Source of the DNA: HK1 sp965215295
GTDB taxonomy: Bacteria > Pseudomonadota > Gammaproteobacteria > HK1
DNA: 64,000 nt
Reading direction: 5' to 3'
Assembly (NCBI GenBank): GCA_965215295.1
Contig: OZ244045.1
Location: 434,001 to 498,000, forward strand
Part shown: one piece after another, positions 41,219 through 49,972 of the stretch
How positions within the stretch are numbered: the stretch's first letter is position 1
How the letters are laid out: the number at the start of each line of letters is the position of its first letter
Program-made: the position numbers and the translations under genes
Notes under the pieces: model-generated
Told to the model about the DNA's origin: nothing
Databases searched by the model: none
The model's input: only the letters and a program-made list of their open reading frames with translations

Positions 41219-42468
41219 AGCCCGAGCATTTCCTTGAGCAGGGGGACGACCAGGGTGATGGGCGGCTGGCTGTCGACCTTGACCTCGATGCCGGCGAGGG
41301 TGCCGGAGGTGAGCGTCTCGTTCGCGGCCTTGGGCGAGGTCCAGGCGAAGCCGCTCGCGGTCGCCGGATCGGGCACGAGCGCCACGCGGCCGCTGTAGGG
41401 CGGCCCACCCTCGGAGAAGGTCCGGGCAAGGTTGCGGTTCTGCAGCACCGCGACCATGCCCTCGAGGCTGACCGGAAATGCCGAGACGCTCTCGATCGTG
41501 CCCTTCAGGGAGCCGTGCTCCTCGCGCCGCACCGTGCTCGGCGAGACCAGCGCCTCCATCCCCGCCTCGACCCGCTTGCCGTCGGCCGGCGGGATGTAGA
41601 CCAGCACTCCGAGCGTGTCCGTGCCGGTCTTGATGCTGAGCACGGGCTGGCCGGCATTGAGCACCGCGCCGATCGGCGCCTTGACCTCGGTGACACGGCC
41701 CGAGACCGGGGCCGTGACGTTCTGGTTGTCGATCAGGGTCCCGAGCTCGTTGACGCGGCGCTCCGCCGCCTGCACGCGCGATTCCATCTCCGTCAGGCGG
41801 GTCCTGCGATCGTTCTTGCGCCTCAGCTCCCCGGATTCCAGGTTGTCACGTTCGCGCAGGGTGTTGAACAGCTCCCGTTCAGCCCGGTCGAATGCCTGCT
41901 GGCTGCGCTCCACCGTTACGCGGGTGACCACGCGCTCCTCGAAGAGCTGGCGGTGGTTCTCCAGGCGCTCGCGGGCCGTTTCGACGGCCTGGCGACTGCT
42001 GCGCTCGAGCCGCTCCAGGCGCCGGCGCTGCCGGGCGACGTTCTCCTCGACGAGCGCGTCCTCTTCCGCTGCCGCCGTCCTGAAGTCCTCGACCGCCCGT
42101 GCACGCTCCTCCACCAGGGCGAGGGCGCTGCGATGGCGCTCCACCAACTCCTGGTTGGTGGTCTCGGCGACCACCGCCCCCTTCTCGACGACGTCGTCGA
42201 CGGCGGGAACGATCCGGGTCAACGTGCCGGTGCCGGACGACACCGCGTCGACCACGGTGCCGCCGCTGCTGAGCAGGATTCCGCTGGCCTTGACGTAGAT
42301 CGATACCTCGCCCTCGATCGACCAGGCGACCACCGCTCCCGCCATCGCCAGCAGCGTGACGAGCGCCAGCCACGCCTTGGAGGTCGTCACGGAGAGGGTG
42401 CGGTCGAACTGCTCCGGCGTCGAGAGACGCTTCAGGGCAGCCTGCCGAAACATCTGTGTCTGTGCCAC
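41215..42468 (-). CDS. HlyD-type periplasmic adaptor (NHLM secretion protein)
   Basis: 417 aa. It has one membrane helix near residue 35 (LALVTLLAMAGAVVAWSI), a biotinyl-lipoyl half (AVDDVVEKGAVVAE), a long coiled coil from about 110 to 235, then the second lipoyl half (VTAPVSGRVTEVKAPIGAVL) and a beta-barrel region. Such adaptors bridge the ABC exporter to TolC. First gene of the long - strand run; the divergent radical SAM gene begins about 600 bp away. A TolC-like gene is at 47590-49008. Confidence 0.93.
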   Translation of the reverse strand: MAQTQMFRQAALKRLSTPEQFDRTLSVTTSKAWLALVTLLAMAGAVVAWSIEGEVSIYVKASGILLSSGGTVVDAVSSGTGTLTRIVPAVDDVVEKGAVVAETTNQELVERHRSALALVEERARAVEDFRTAAAEEDALVEENVARQRRRLERLERSSRQAVETARERLENHRQLFEERVVTRVTVERSQQAFDRAERELFNTLRERDNLESGELRRKNDRRTRLTEMESRVQAAERRVNELGTLIDNQNVTAPVSGRVTEVKAPIGAVLNAGQPVLSIKTGTDTLGVLVYIPPADGKRVEAGMEALVSPSTVRREEHGSLKGTIESVSAFPVSLEGMVAVLQNRNLARTFSEGGPPYSGRVALVPDPATASGFAWTSPKAANETLTSGTLAGIEVKVDSQPPITLVVPLLKEMLGL

Positions 42469-42598
42469 GACGCGGCGACTACCCCGACCGGCGCGCCGGG
42501 ACCGGGCTCGTCCCGGCGGCGTCGATCGTCATCCGGCATCCTCGATGCGTTCCCATTCCGGCTCTCCGGCACTCGTGTTCGGACAGAGGCGCAATTGA

Positions 42599-42609
42599 TT
42601 GACGGTCAA
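42599..42609. promoter_or_regulatory. Inverted repeat TTGAC-G-GTCAA
   Basis: Perfect 5-1-5 palindrome 131 bp upstream of the HlyD start codon in the divergent region. Size and place fit an operator half-site pair, though one palindrome of this size can occur by chance. It also contains TTGAC, which could serve as a -35 element on either strand. Confidence 0.3.
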
Positions 42610-42943
42610 GGAGTTGAAGTGGATCGCGATCCATGATCAGGTTGGAAGTCGCAGCCCTTCGGCCGATCCGGAGAACGGCCGTGACCCGAGTCGAGTGTAT
42701 CGGCATTCGCAAGACGTTGGCCAGCTTGTTGCCGAAGGCGGAGGCCGGGCGTCCGGCCCGGGAAAGCGGTGCGATGCGCCGTCGTCGCAAGGTCGATGTC
42801 CGCGCGAGGCCGTGGAGCGTGTCGTCGGGATTCGGCGCCGGACGCGAGCGCACCCTGGCCGGCATTCGTCGAGCCCGTGAGCGGGTGACGGGCGAGTCGG
42901 GGGTGCCCTCGTCGTTCCATGGCCGGTTTGCCTGAAGGGTGTT

Positions 42944-42958
42944 TGTTCGACTCGAACA
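42944..42958. promoter_or_regulatory. Inverted repeat TGTTCGA-C-TCGAACA
   Basis: Perfect 7-1-7 palindrome, 117 bp upstream of the radical SAM start codon. The GTTCGxxCGAAC layout resembles operators of dimeric helix-turn-helix repressors. It is not the usual proteobacterial LexA box. The binding protein is unknown, and no regulator gene is adjacent. Confidence 0.4.
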
Positions 42959-43074
42959 GGTTATGGTGCCCGGTATTGCGGTGGTGAGGATGGGGCGATG
43001 CGGGTGGCGGCGGGAGTCGCGCTGTCGACGGAGGAGCGCAGGAAGCCCGGTGTGCCGCGACACGGAGTATCGGA

Positions 43075-44625
43075 ATGTCTCCATCCATCTACCTGATCGC
43101 CGCCGGGCATGACAGACCCTCCGTTCTCGGGGGCGAGATGTTCGCCCACTGGGGCCTGCCGCCGACGATATGGATCGCGGATATCGCGCTCACCACCATC
43201 GCCGCCCTGGTGCCGTCCGACTTCACGGTGCGGATCTGCGACGAGTCCATCTCTCCGGTGGACTTCGACACGCCGGCCGATTTCGTCGGGATCACCGGCA
43301 AGGTCACCCAGCGCATGCGCATGGTCGAGCTGGGCGAGGCATTCCGCCGGCGGGGCAAGACGGTACTGATCGGTGGGCCATTCGCCTCGCTGTCTCCGGA
43401 GTCGGTGCGCGGGGCCGCCGACATCCTGGTGCGCGGCGAGATCGAGGAGATCGCCGCCGACCTGTTCGACGACTTGCGCCGCGGACGGTGGAAGGACGAA
43501 TACTGCGGGACACGACCCGATCTCGGCCTCTCGCCGATACCCAGGTGGGATCTCTATCCGAACGAGCGGTCCGTGACCGGCGCGGTCCAGACCTCGCGCG
43601 GGTGTCCGTTCGACTGCGAATTCTGCGACGTCATCCAGTATCTGGGCCGCAAGCAGAGACACAAGCCCGTCGCCCGGATCCTCGAAGAGCTCGACATCCT
43701 GTACGGGCATGGATACCGGAGCATTTTCCTGAGTGACGACAACTTCACGGTCTATCGCCGGCGGGCCAAGGAAGTCCTCGAAGCCTTGTATCACTGGAAT
43801 CGGAGACCGGACACCGAAGCGGTGTCCTTCTCCACCCAGGCCTCGATCGACGCGGCGAAAGACGAAGAGCTGCTCCGGATGTGCGGTGCGGCCGGGCTGA
43901 ACACGGCGTTCGTCGGCATCGAGACCCCGAACGAAGCGAGCCTGCGAGAGACGAACAAGCGCCAGAACCTGCTGGCGGAACCGGTCGAGCAGGTCGAGCG
44001 GTTCCTCAGCCACGGCATCGGAGTGTGGAGCGGGATGATGGTCGGCTTCGATGCCGACGGCCCGGACATCTTCGAACGGCAGTTCGAGTTCGCCATGGCG
44101 AGCCCGATCCCGATCTTCACCCTCGGCGCCGTGGTCGCGCCGGAGGCGACGCCGCTCCATGCCCGGATGAAAGCCGAGGGCCGGTTGCTCGAAGACGGCA
44201 ACGAGACCGCGTCGGTGCCGTGGGAAACCAACATCGTTCCGGTTGGAATGACTCGCGAGCAGATGTCCATCGGGATGCGCTGGCTGGCCAACCGGCTGTT
44301 CCATCCCGAATTCTTCGGCGACCGGATGATCCGGTTCATCGACCGGTTCACTCCCCCCCGGAACGACGACGAGGCATTGGCGGTGCCGTCCTCCGCGCGC
44401 CGCGACCTCTACCGGGACGTCAGGGTGGTAGTGGAGCGATTTCTCCAGTCCGAACCCGCACTGAGGAAGATGACGGCGCGAGTTACGCAAGCCGTGTGGT
44501 CGAAACCATCGACCAGGCGGCGCGTGCAGAGCCTTCTGCAGCAATATGCCCAGATCCGCTGCGTCTACGATCAGGAAGGGTATTGGGATCCGGAACTGGG
44601 CGCGCTGGATGCCCCGCCGTTCTGA
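43075..44625 (+). CDS. B12-binding-type radical SAM enzyme
   Basis: 516 aa. N-terminal cobalamin-binding-like domain (FVGITGKVTQRMRMVELGEA, TVLIGGPFASLSPE), then the radical SAM domain with the CxxxCxxC cluster motif in SRGCPFDCEFCD (Cys177, 181, 184), and a C-terminal DUF4070-like part (GAVVAPEATPLHARMKAEGR). Members methylate unactivated carbons or rearrange substrates; proteusin pathways use B12 radical SAM C-methyltransferases. A role in the adjacent RiPP cluster is inferred from position only. ATG 43075 with GGAG upstream. Divergent from the export operon. Confidence 0.85.
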   Translation: MSPSIYLIAAGHDRPSVLGGEMFAHWGLPPTIWIADIALTTIAALVPSDFTVRICDESISPVDFDTPADFVGITGKVTQRMRMVELGEAFRRRGKTVLIGGPFASLSPESVRGAADILVRGEIEEIAADLFDDLRRGRWKDEYCGTRPDLGLSPIPRWDLYPNERSVTGAVQTSRGCPFDCEFCDVIQYLGRKQRHKPVARILEELDILYGHGYRSIFLSDDNFTVYRRRAKEVLEALYHWNRRPDTEAVSFSTQASIDAAKDEELLRMCGAAGLNTAFVGIETPNEASLRETNKRQNLLAEPVEQVERFLSHGIGVWSGMMVGFDADGPDIFERQFEFAMASPIPIFTLGAVVAPEATPLHARMKAEGRLLEDGNETASVPWETNIVPVGMTREQMSIGMRWLANRLFHPEFFGDRMIRFIDRFTPPRNDDEALAVPSSARRDLYRDVRVVVERFLQSEPALRKMTARVTQAVWSKPSTRRRVQSLLQQYAQIRCVYDQEGYWDPELGALDAPPF

Positions 44626-44778
44626 GAAGGAGTCGAAATCCCGTTGGCGCCCGCCCCGAACCGGTCGCGCCGACTCCTCGTCGAGCGCGCCGGACCCGGC
44701 GCCGCATGGGTGCAACTCCATGCAAGTCCACACGCCGGCCGCTCACGGAGGCGCTCTCCGGCCCGCCCGTGCCGCCGT

Positions 44779-45783
44779 TCACGATTCGAGGTGGAGCGAG
44801 AAGCGGTCGAGCGCCAGCTCCGCCATTTCCGTGACCCGGCGCCACAGGCCCGGCCGTCCCGTCCCCCGGAAATGATAGAGGTCCGCCTCGCGACTCGCCT
44901 CGAAAAGGTAGTCGTCGCTCGTGCGGAGCTCGTCGACCAGGTTGAGGGCAAGGGCCTCCTTGCCGTGCCAGAACTCTCCGGTTGAAACGCGCTCGATATC
45001 GAGCTGCGGCCGATACTCCGCCACGAAGTCCTTGAAGAGCGCGTGCGTGGTATCGAGCCGAGCCTGGAGCCTGGCCCGGTCGGTTTCGGTGTTCTTGCCC
45101 AGCATGGTGACGGTCAGCTTGTGCTCTCCCGCCTGGAGTCGTTCCACGTCGACTCCGCGGGCTTCGAGCAGGCGGTTGAGGTTCGGGACGAGCGCGAAGA
45201 CTCCGATGGAGCCGACGAACGCGAACGGGGCGGCGAGGATCCGGTCGGCGACGCAGGCCATCATGTAGCCCCCGCTGGCCGCGATCCGGTCGACCGCCAC
45301 CGTGAGGGGGATCCCGCGCGCACGAATGCGGGCGAGCTGCGACGCACCGAGCCCGTGAGCGTGCGGGGCGCCGCCCGCGTTCTCGAGCCTGACCAGGACT
45401 TCGTCCCCCTCGGCGGCCACCGCGAGGATGGTGGTCACCTCGCTGCGCAGCGCCGATACGCCCCGCGCTCGCAGGTCGCCCTCGAAATCGAGGACGAATA
45501 TGCGCCGCCGTCCGCCTTCAGCGCTTGCGAGACGCTTGCGCTCCGCCTTGTCGGCCTTGCGGCGGAGCCGGAACGCCTTGCGCGAGAGGGCGGCGCGTTC
45601 GAACGCGACGGCCATCCGGCGATAGTGGCGATTGAGATGGGTGACCTGGACGGAGGGGCCGTGCTTCCGGGCGGCCTGCCTTCGCCCGGCCGTGAAGGCC
45701 ACGAACCCCACCACGAGCACGACCGCGACCACGACCGTGAGGGTCTTCGCGAGGAACAGTCCGTAATCCGTCATCCACTCCAT
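44779..45783 (-). CDS. sohB: S49-family inner-membrane peptidase SohB
   Basis: 334 aa. One N-terminal membrane helix (LFLAKTLTVVVAVVLVVGFV). The S49 protease domain has catalytic Ser in VDRIAASGGYMMACVAD and the expected Lys further on, in the region around GEHKLTVTMLGKNTE. The N-terminal linker is rich in Arg/Lys. SohB cleaves peptides in the periplasm. Start at ATG 45783; a longer upstream frame is unlikely. It seems unrelated to the RiPP cluster, although it lies between cluster-like genes. Confidence 0.88.
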   Translation of the reverse strand: MEWMTDYGLFLAKTLTVVVAVVLVVGFVAFTAGRRQAARKHGPSVQVTHLNRHYRRMAVAFERAALSRKAFRLRRKADKAERKRLASAEGGRRRIFVLDFEGDLRARGVSALRSEVTTILAVAAEGDEVLVRLENAGGAPHAHGLGASQLARIRARGIPLTVAVDRIAASGGYMMACVADRILAAPFAFVGSIGVFALVPNLNRLLEARGVDVERLQAGEHKLTVTMLGKNTETDRARLQARLDTTHALFKDFVAEYRPQLDIERVSTGEFWHGKEALALNLVDELRTSDDYLFEASREADLYHFRGTGRPGLWRRVTEMAELALDRFSLHLES

Positions 45784-45925
45784 GGCCGGCGCATTCTGCC
45801 CCAGGCGTCCGGAATTGTCGCGCCGCCGTCCTTGCGTCCGCCGCCGCCGAGCCGGCTCGAATCGGCCAGGCTCCCGCACCGCGGTCGCCGGTTCGGCGCA
45901 CGCCGACCGCTCGGCGCACGCCGGC

Positions 45926-47497
45926 TGTCAGGAGCAAATAGTCTGTCCGGTGTTGTAGCACGTCATCTGTCCGGTTTGATGGGGTCTTCCAAGGAGGTGC
46001 CCCATGACCCGGACGCAAGTGCTACAGGAGATCCGACAGATGCGATTCGAACAAGCCTACGGCGGCTGGCAGGAGCGGCGCCTGACGCAGGAGGAGGCGG
46101 CGCGGTTGCTGGGGGTGTGCGAGCGCACGTTCCGGCGCTACGTGGACCGCTACGAGGACGAGGGGCTCGACGGGCTCATCGACAAACGCCTGGGCCAAGT
46201 CTCGGCGCGGCGCGCGCCGGTCGATGAGGTGGTGCGCACCGAGGCGCTGTACCACGAGCGCTACGAGGGGTGGAACGTGAAGCACTTCTACAGCTTCTAC
46301 CGCCGCGAGCACGCCGGCACGCGCAGCTACACCTGGGTGAAGAGCACGCTTCAGCGCGCCGGGCTGGTGGCGAAGGCGCCGGGGCGGGGCAAGCACCGCC
46401 GGCGTCGCGAGCGCGCGCCGCTTGCGGGGATGATGCTGCATCAGGACGGCTCGACCCATCAGTGGGTGCCCGGCCAGCGTTGGGACCTCATCATCACGCT
46501 TGACGATGCGACTTCCGAGCACTACTCGATGTTCTTCGTCGCCGAGGAAGGCACCGCGTCGAGCTTCCAAGGCATCGCTGAGGTCATCGAGGGTTGGGGG
46601 CTGGCGTCGAGCCTGTACACCGACCGCGGCTCGCACTACTGGTTCACTCCCGAGGCCGGGGGCAAGGTGGACCGTGAACGTCCCACGCAGTTCGGGCGCG
46701 CGATGCGCCAGCTCGGGGTGGAGATGATTCCCGCCTACTCGCCCGAAGCACGGGGGCGGTGTGAGCGGATGTTCGCGACCCATCAGGAACGCCTGCCCAA
46801 GGAACTCGCCGCTCGGGGCATCAAGACGATACCGGGCGCGAACCGCTATCTGGCCGAGCACTACCGGGCGGCGTTCAACGAGGAGTTCGCGGTGCCCGCC
46901 GCCGAGTCCGGCACCGCCTTCGTGCCCTTCATCGGTCCCGGACTGGCCGATGTGCTGTGCGAGCACCACGGGCGCACGGTGGCCCGCGACAACTGCGTGA
47001 GCTTCGAGGGCAAGCAGCTCCAGATCCCCGCCCAGAGCCACCGCTGCCACTTCATCAAGGCGCGGGTGCGGGTGCATCGCTACCCCGACGGGCGCCTGGC
47101 GGTGTTCCACGGACCGCGCAAGCTCGCCGACTATGAGCCCGATGGCACCCTCGTCTCAGACGGTGCCCCCGCGCCGGCCCACTCCCGCCGTTGAGCCGGA
47201 GCCGCTCGTTGAACGTGCCCCCCCTGTCCCGAGCCCTCGAGGGGGGAGTCGTCCACCGCGGCGTCTCGGGGGCCAGCCCCCCCGCCGGGATACCTCGCGG
47301 TGCTCCAACGCCTGCGCGCTGCCGCCCTTCGCCGCGGCTCGCTACGCTCCCCGCGGCTGCGGTTGGCTGGGTCTCGTACCCTCGATTGACGAACACCAAG
47401 CGGGAGATCCCGAGCCAGAATCCACTTCGGTCCACGTCCGCACCAAAGCGGACAATTCATGTGCTACAAAACCGGACAGTTCTATTTGTTGCTAACA
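45926..47497 (+). mobile_element. ISNCY-type insertion sequence, about 1572 bp, with 17-bp flanking repeat
   Basis: Imperfect terminal inverted repeats of about 35 bp: left TGTCAGGAGCAAATAG then CTGTCCGGTGTTGTAGCAC; complement of right TGTTAGCAACAAATAG then CTGTCCGGTTTTGTAGCAC. A further CTGTCCGGT-like motif lies inside each end. Direct repeats GCTCGGCGCACGCCGGC flank it at 45909-45925 and 47498-47514. It contains one transposase gene and a noncoding right arm of about 300 bp. Confidence 0.8.
46004..47194 (+). CDS. ISNCY-family transposase
   Basis: 396 aa. N-terminal helix-turn-helix (LTQEEAARLLGVCERTFRRY), then an rve-type DDE core: Asp in MMLHQDGSTHQWV, Asp in LYTDRGSHYWFTP, Glu in EARGRCERMFATHQ. 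The C-terminal part is a beta-rich tail (VRVHRYPDGRLAVFHGPRKL). ATG 46004 with AGGAGG upstream, and the stop well before the right inverted repeat. No lesions seen, so likely active. Confidence 0.88.
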   Translation: MTRTQVLQEIRQMRFEQAYGGWQERRLTQEEAARLLGVCERTFRRYVDRYEDEGLDGLIDKRLGQVSARRAPVDEVVRTEALYHERYEGWNVKHFYSFYRREHAGTRSYTWVKSTLQRAGLVAKAPGRGKHRRRRERAPLAGMMLHQDGSTHQWVPGQRWDLIITLDDATSEHYSMFFVAEEGTASSFQGIAEVIEGWGLASSLYTDRGSHYWFTPEAGGKVDRERPTQFGRAMRQLGVEMIPAYSPEARGRCERMFATHQERLPKELAARGIKTIPGANRYLAEHYRAAFNEEFAVPAAESGTAFVPFIGPGLADVLCEHHGRTVARDNCVSFEGKQLQIPAQSHRCHFIKARVRVHRYPDGRLAVFHGPRKLADYEPDGTLVSDGAPAPAHSRR

Positions 47498-47589
47498 GCT
47501 CGGCGCACGCCGGCTTGTCAAGGCCGACATATCCGATCAAGCATGATCGAGCATGGTGCAGCACCCCCGATTCCCGAGGAAGGAGCGTC
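47195..47589. other. Right arm of the ISNCY element and upstream region of the TolC gene
   Basis: 47195-47497 is the noncoding end of the IS, including the inverted repeat at 47462-47497. 47498-47589 holds the right direct repeat and the leader of the TolC gene with its ribosome site AAGGAG at 47580-47585. No other gene is seen. The IS lies between sohB and TolC, so it may separate TolC from older promoter sequence. Confidence 0.6.
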
Positions 47590-49008
47590 ATGAGCCGGGC
47601 GGTCGAAACGCAACGCCGGACACGGATGGCGCATTGGGGACACGGAGCCATGCTGGCGGCGTGTTCGATTGCCGCGATGCCGGCCTCCGCGCTGACCATC
47701 GAAGAGGCGCTGGCCGAGGCGGCCCGGACGAACCCGACGGTACGGGCGGCTCGCGAAGCGGCCCGGGCCAGCCACGAGGGTGTGTCCCGCGCGCTCTCGG
47801 CCTGGCTGCCCACCATCCAGACGGACGCGAGCGCCAGATTCGATCGGATCGGGAGCAACGCCACCTTTTCGGTGACCGATTTCTCCACCACCATCTCCAG
47901 CCACGACCGTGCGGAGCAGTCGCTGGGGCTCAGCTACACCCAGAACCTCTTTCGCAGCGGCCGGGACGAGGCTGCGCTTCGCCAGGCCGACGCGAACGTG
48001 CGGCAGAGGCATGCCGTCGTCGCGGACACGGAGCAGAACGTGCTCCTGCAGGTGGCCACGGCCTATCTGGAAGTGGTCCGCGCCGAACGCACCGTCGAGC
48101 TACGCGCGGCTTCGCTCGCCGCATTCGAAGCACGTACCCACGAGGTCAGGGCGCAGTTCGAGGTCGGAGACCGCACCCGGGCGGATATCGCCCAGGCCGA
48201 GGCGGAGCGGGAGGTCGCGGCGGCCGACGTGGTGTCGGCCAGGGCCGACCTCGAAGTCCGACGGATCCGGTTCGAGAGGCTGGTGGGGGTGCCGGCGGAC
48301 GGCCTGGAGGCGGTGGAGGAGCCGGAAGGCCTCCCCGAGACGCTGGACGCGGCGCACCGCGCGGCTCGCGACACGCATCCCGCGGTTCGAGCGGCCGAAC
48401 ATGCGGCCAGCGCCGCCGGGCACGCGGTCCGGGTCGCGGCAGGCGAGATCGGGCCGCGGGTCGATCTGCAGGGCGGGATCGTCAGGGCCACGGGTCATGG
48501 CAGATCGTCTCCCGACAGCACGGATCTGAACGTGGGGGTGCGGCTGACGGTGCCGCTCTATCAGGGGGGAGGGAGCGGGGCACGGCTCCGCCAGGCCAGA
48601 CGGGTTCAGGCGCAGCGCCGGGACGAACAGCTCGCCGTGGTGCGCGAGGTGGCGGAACGGGTCGCCGCCGCGTGGTACGGCCAGAGTGCGGCCCGGCAGC
48701 GTCATGCCGCGCTCGAGGCGGCGGTGGAGGCGTCGCGGGTCGCGCTCGCCGGCATCCGGCGCGAGGCCGAGCTCGGTGAACGCACGATACGAGAGGTTCT
48801 GGACGCGGAGCGCGATCTGGTGTCGCGCCGGCTCAACGCACTCTCGGCCCGGCGCGATGCCCTCGCCGGAGCCTACCGGCTCCTGGAAGCGACCGGAGCG
48901 CTCACCGCCCACGCGCTCGGGATCGAGGGCCTGCCCGATCTGGAGCGCGAAGCACTGCGCACGCGCAGGGACCGCACCCCCGGTCTCCTGTTGCTCGGCA
49001 ACGAGTAG
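47590..49008 (+). CDS. TolC-family outer-membrane channel
   Basis: 472 aa. A signal peptide is present (MLAACSIAAMPASALT). Two structural repeats typical of outer-membrane factors follow: LTIEEALAEAARTNPTVRAA opens the first, TLDAAHRAARDTHPAVRAAE the second. Long helices are interrupted by beta segments SLGLSYTQNLFRSG and VGVRLTVPLYQGGGSG. It forms the outer-membrane exit for type I secretion. With the HlyD and ABC genes 5 kb away it probably completes the peptide exporter. ATG 47590 with AAGGAG. An Asp/Asn hydroxylase gene follows on the same strand. Confidence 0.92.
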   Translation: MSRAVETQRRTRMAHWGHGAMLAACSIAAMPASALTIEEALAEAARTNPTVRAAREAARASHEGVSRALSAWLPTIQTDASARFDRIGSNATFSVTDFSTTISSHDRAEQSLGLSYTQNLFRSGRDEAALRQADANVRQRHAVVADTEQNVLLQVATAYLEVVRAERTVELRAASLAAFEARTHEVRAQFEVGDRTRADIAQAEAEREVAAADVVSARADLEVRRIRFERLVGVPADGLEAVEEPEGLPETLDAAHRAARDTHPAVRAAEHAASAAGHAVRVAAGEIGPRVDLQGGIVRATGHGRSSPDSTDLNVGVRLTVPLYQGGGSGARLRQARRVQAQRRDEQLAVVREVAERVAAAWYGQSAARQRHAALEAAVEASRVALAGIRREAELGERTIREVLDAERDLVSRRLNALSARRDALAGAYRLLEATGALTAHALGIEGLPDLEREALRTRRDRTPGLLLLGNE

Positions 49009-49248
49009 GCCGTCCGGCCGTGTCGAGGAGCGGCCGCGGGCGCAAGTGCTCCTTGCGGCGATCGCTTGTCCGCAGGTGGCATCGGAGGGTGCGCCATGCG
49101 GTCGAGCCCGGCCCGCGTTCGACGCGGCAGGCGCCGGCGGACCCGTGCCCGCAGCCGTGAGCCGGGGGGAGACGCGGGCCATGGGACGCGGGGAATCGAC
49201 GCGATTCCATGACCGGGAGAGCGGTCGGGAGCGCAGCGGACGTTGGAA

Positions 49249-49773
49249 GTGAGCACCACGAGCGGCTTTCTCGATCCGGCGGACTTCGCGTTCGTGGACC
49301 TCCTCGAGACGAATGCGCAGGCCATCAGGGACGAGCTCGATCGCCTGCTGGCCGGGGACCGTTTCGTGCCGTGGCCGGAGAAGGGCCTGTACGGCAAGGG
49401 ATGGGATGTCTTCGGGTTCCGGCTCTTCGGGGCGGAGGTGCCGGAAGGCGGCGCCATGTGTCCTCGGACCATGGAGGTCGTCGAGCAGGTGCCCGGGGTC
49501 ACCACCGCCGGATTCTCACGCCTGGCGCCGGGCACCCACATCAAGCCCCACGTGGGCTATACCAGCCAGGTGCTGCGGTGCCATCTCGGCCTGATCGTCC
49601 CCCCCGACTGCGCGCTCCGGGTCGGCAGCGAGACCAGGAGGTGGGAGGAGAATCGCTGTCTCGTCTTCGACGACACCCTGGAGCACGAGGCCTGGAACCG
49701 GTCGGACCGGGACCGGGTCGTTCTGCTCCTGGACTTCATGAAGGGAGAGGAACGGCGCAGCCGGCGCCGGTAG
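49249..49773 (+). CDS. Aspartyl/asparaginyl beta-hydroxylase
   Basis: 174 aa. A compact 2OG-Fe(II) enzyme of the Asp/Asn hydroxylase fold: HIKPHVGYTSQVLRCHLGLI supplies the first His ligand and 2OG contacts, VFDDTLEHEAWN the second His, DRVVLLLDF the final strand. It hydroxylates Asp/Asn in peptides or proteins. Its position after TolC suggests a third oxygenase for the RiPP, but the cores seen contain few Asp/Asn, so the target may be another protein. Start GTG 49249; TTG 49243 would add two residues. Confidence 0.85.
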   Translation: MSTTSGFLDPADFAFVDLLETNAQAIRDELDRLLAGDRFVPWPEKGLYGKGWDVFGFRLFGAEVPEGGAMCPRTMEVVEQVPGVTTAGFSRLAPGTHIKPHVGYTSQVLRCHLGLIVPPDCALRVGSETRRWEENRCLVFDDTLEHEAWNRSDRDRVVLLLDFMKGEERRSRRR

Positions 49774-49972
49774 ACCCGCGTCGAACCTCGCGGCTCGGGA
49801 TCCTCGAAGGCGGAAGAGCGGGCGTACTCGCCGGAGACGCGAACCCGGAGATCCGGGTGAGGCGCGGCGCCGGCGCCGGTATTCCGGCAAGACCGGGTCC
49901 CGACTCGGCCTTTTGCGGCCATCTCCGGCCGGAGTGAAGCGGCTCCGCCGCGAGGCGCCGGCCCCGTGCCGG

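Larger units (their letters stand above)
42469..43074. other. Divergent intergenic region between HlyD and radical SAM genes
   Basis: 606 bp with no convincing gene; a short + frame at 42633-42935 has no recognisable content. It should hold the promoters of the export operon (leftward) and the radical SAM gene (rightward). Two clean inverted repeats are listed separately. I could not assign a sigma-70 promoter with confidence. Confidence 0.6.

Noticed and set aside
36326..41398. Very long open + strand frame (about 1690 codons)
   Set aside because: It is antisense to the two ABC exporter genes, which have complete domain motifs. High GC keeps the opposite strand open; its content is Arg/Gly/Ala-rich without motifs.
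42633..42935. 100-codon + frame in the divergent region
   Set aside because: No ribosome site, Arg-rich composition typical of random GC-rich sequence, no recognisable family.
42944..42958. Palindrome considered as a LexA box
   Set aside because: It has neither the CTGT-N8-ACAG form nor the GTTC-N7-GTTC direct repeat; no SOS gene is adjacent.
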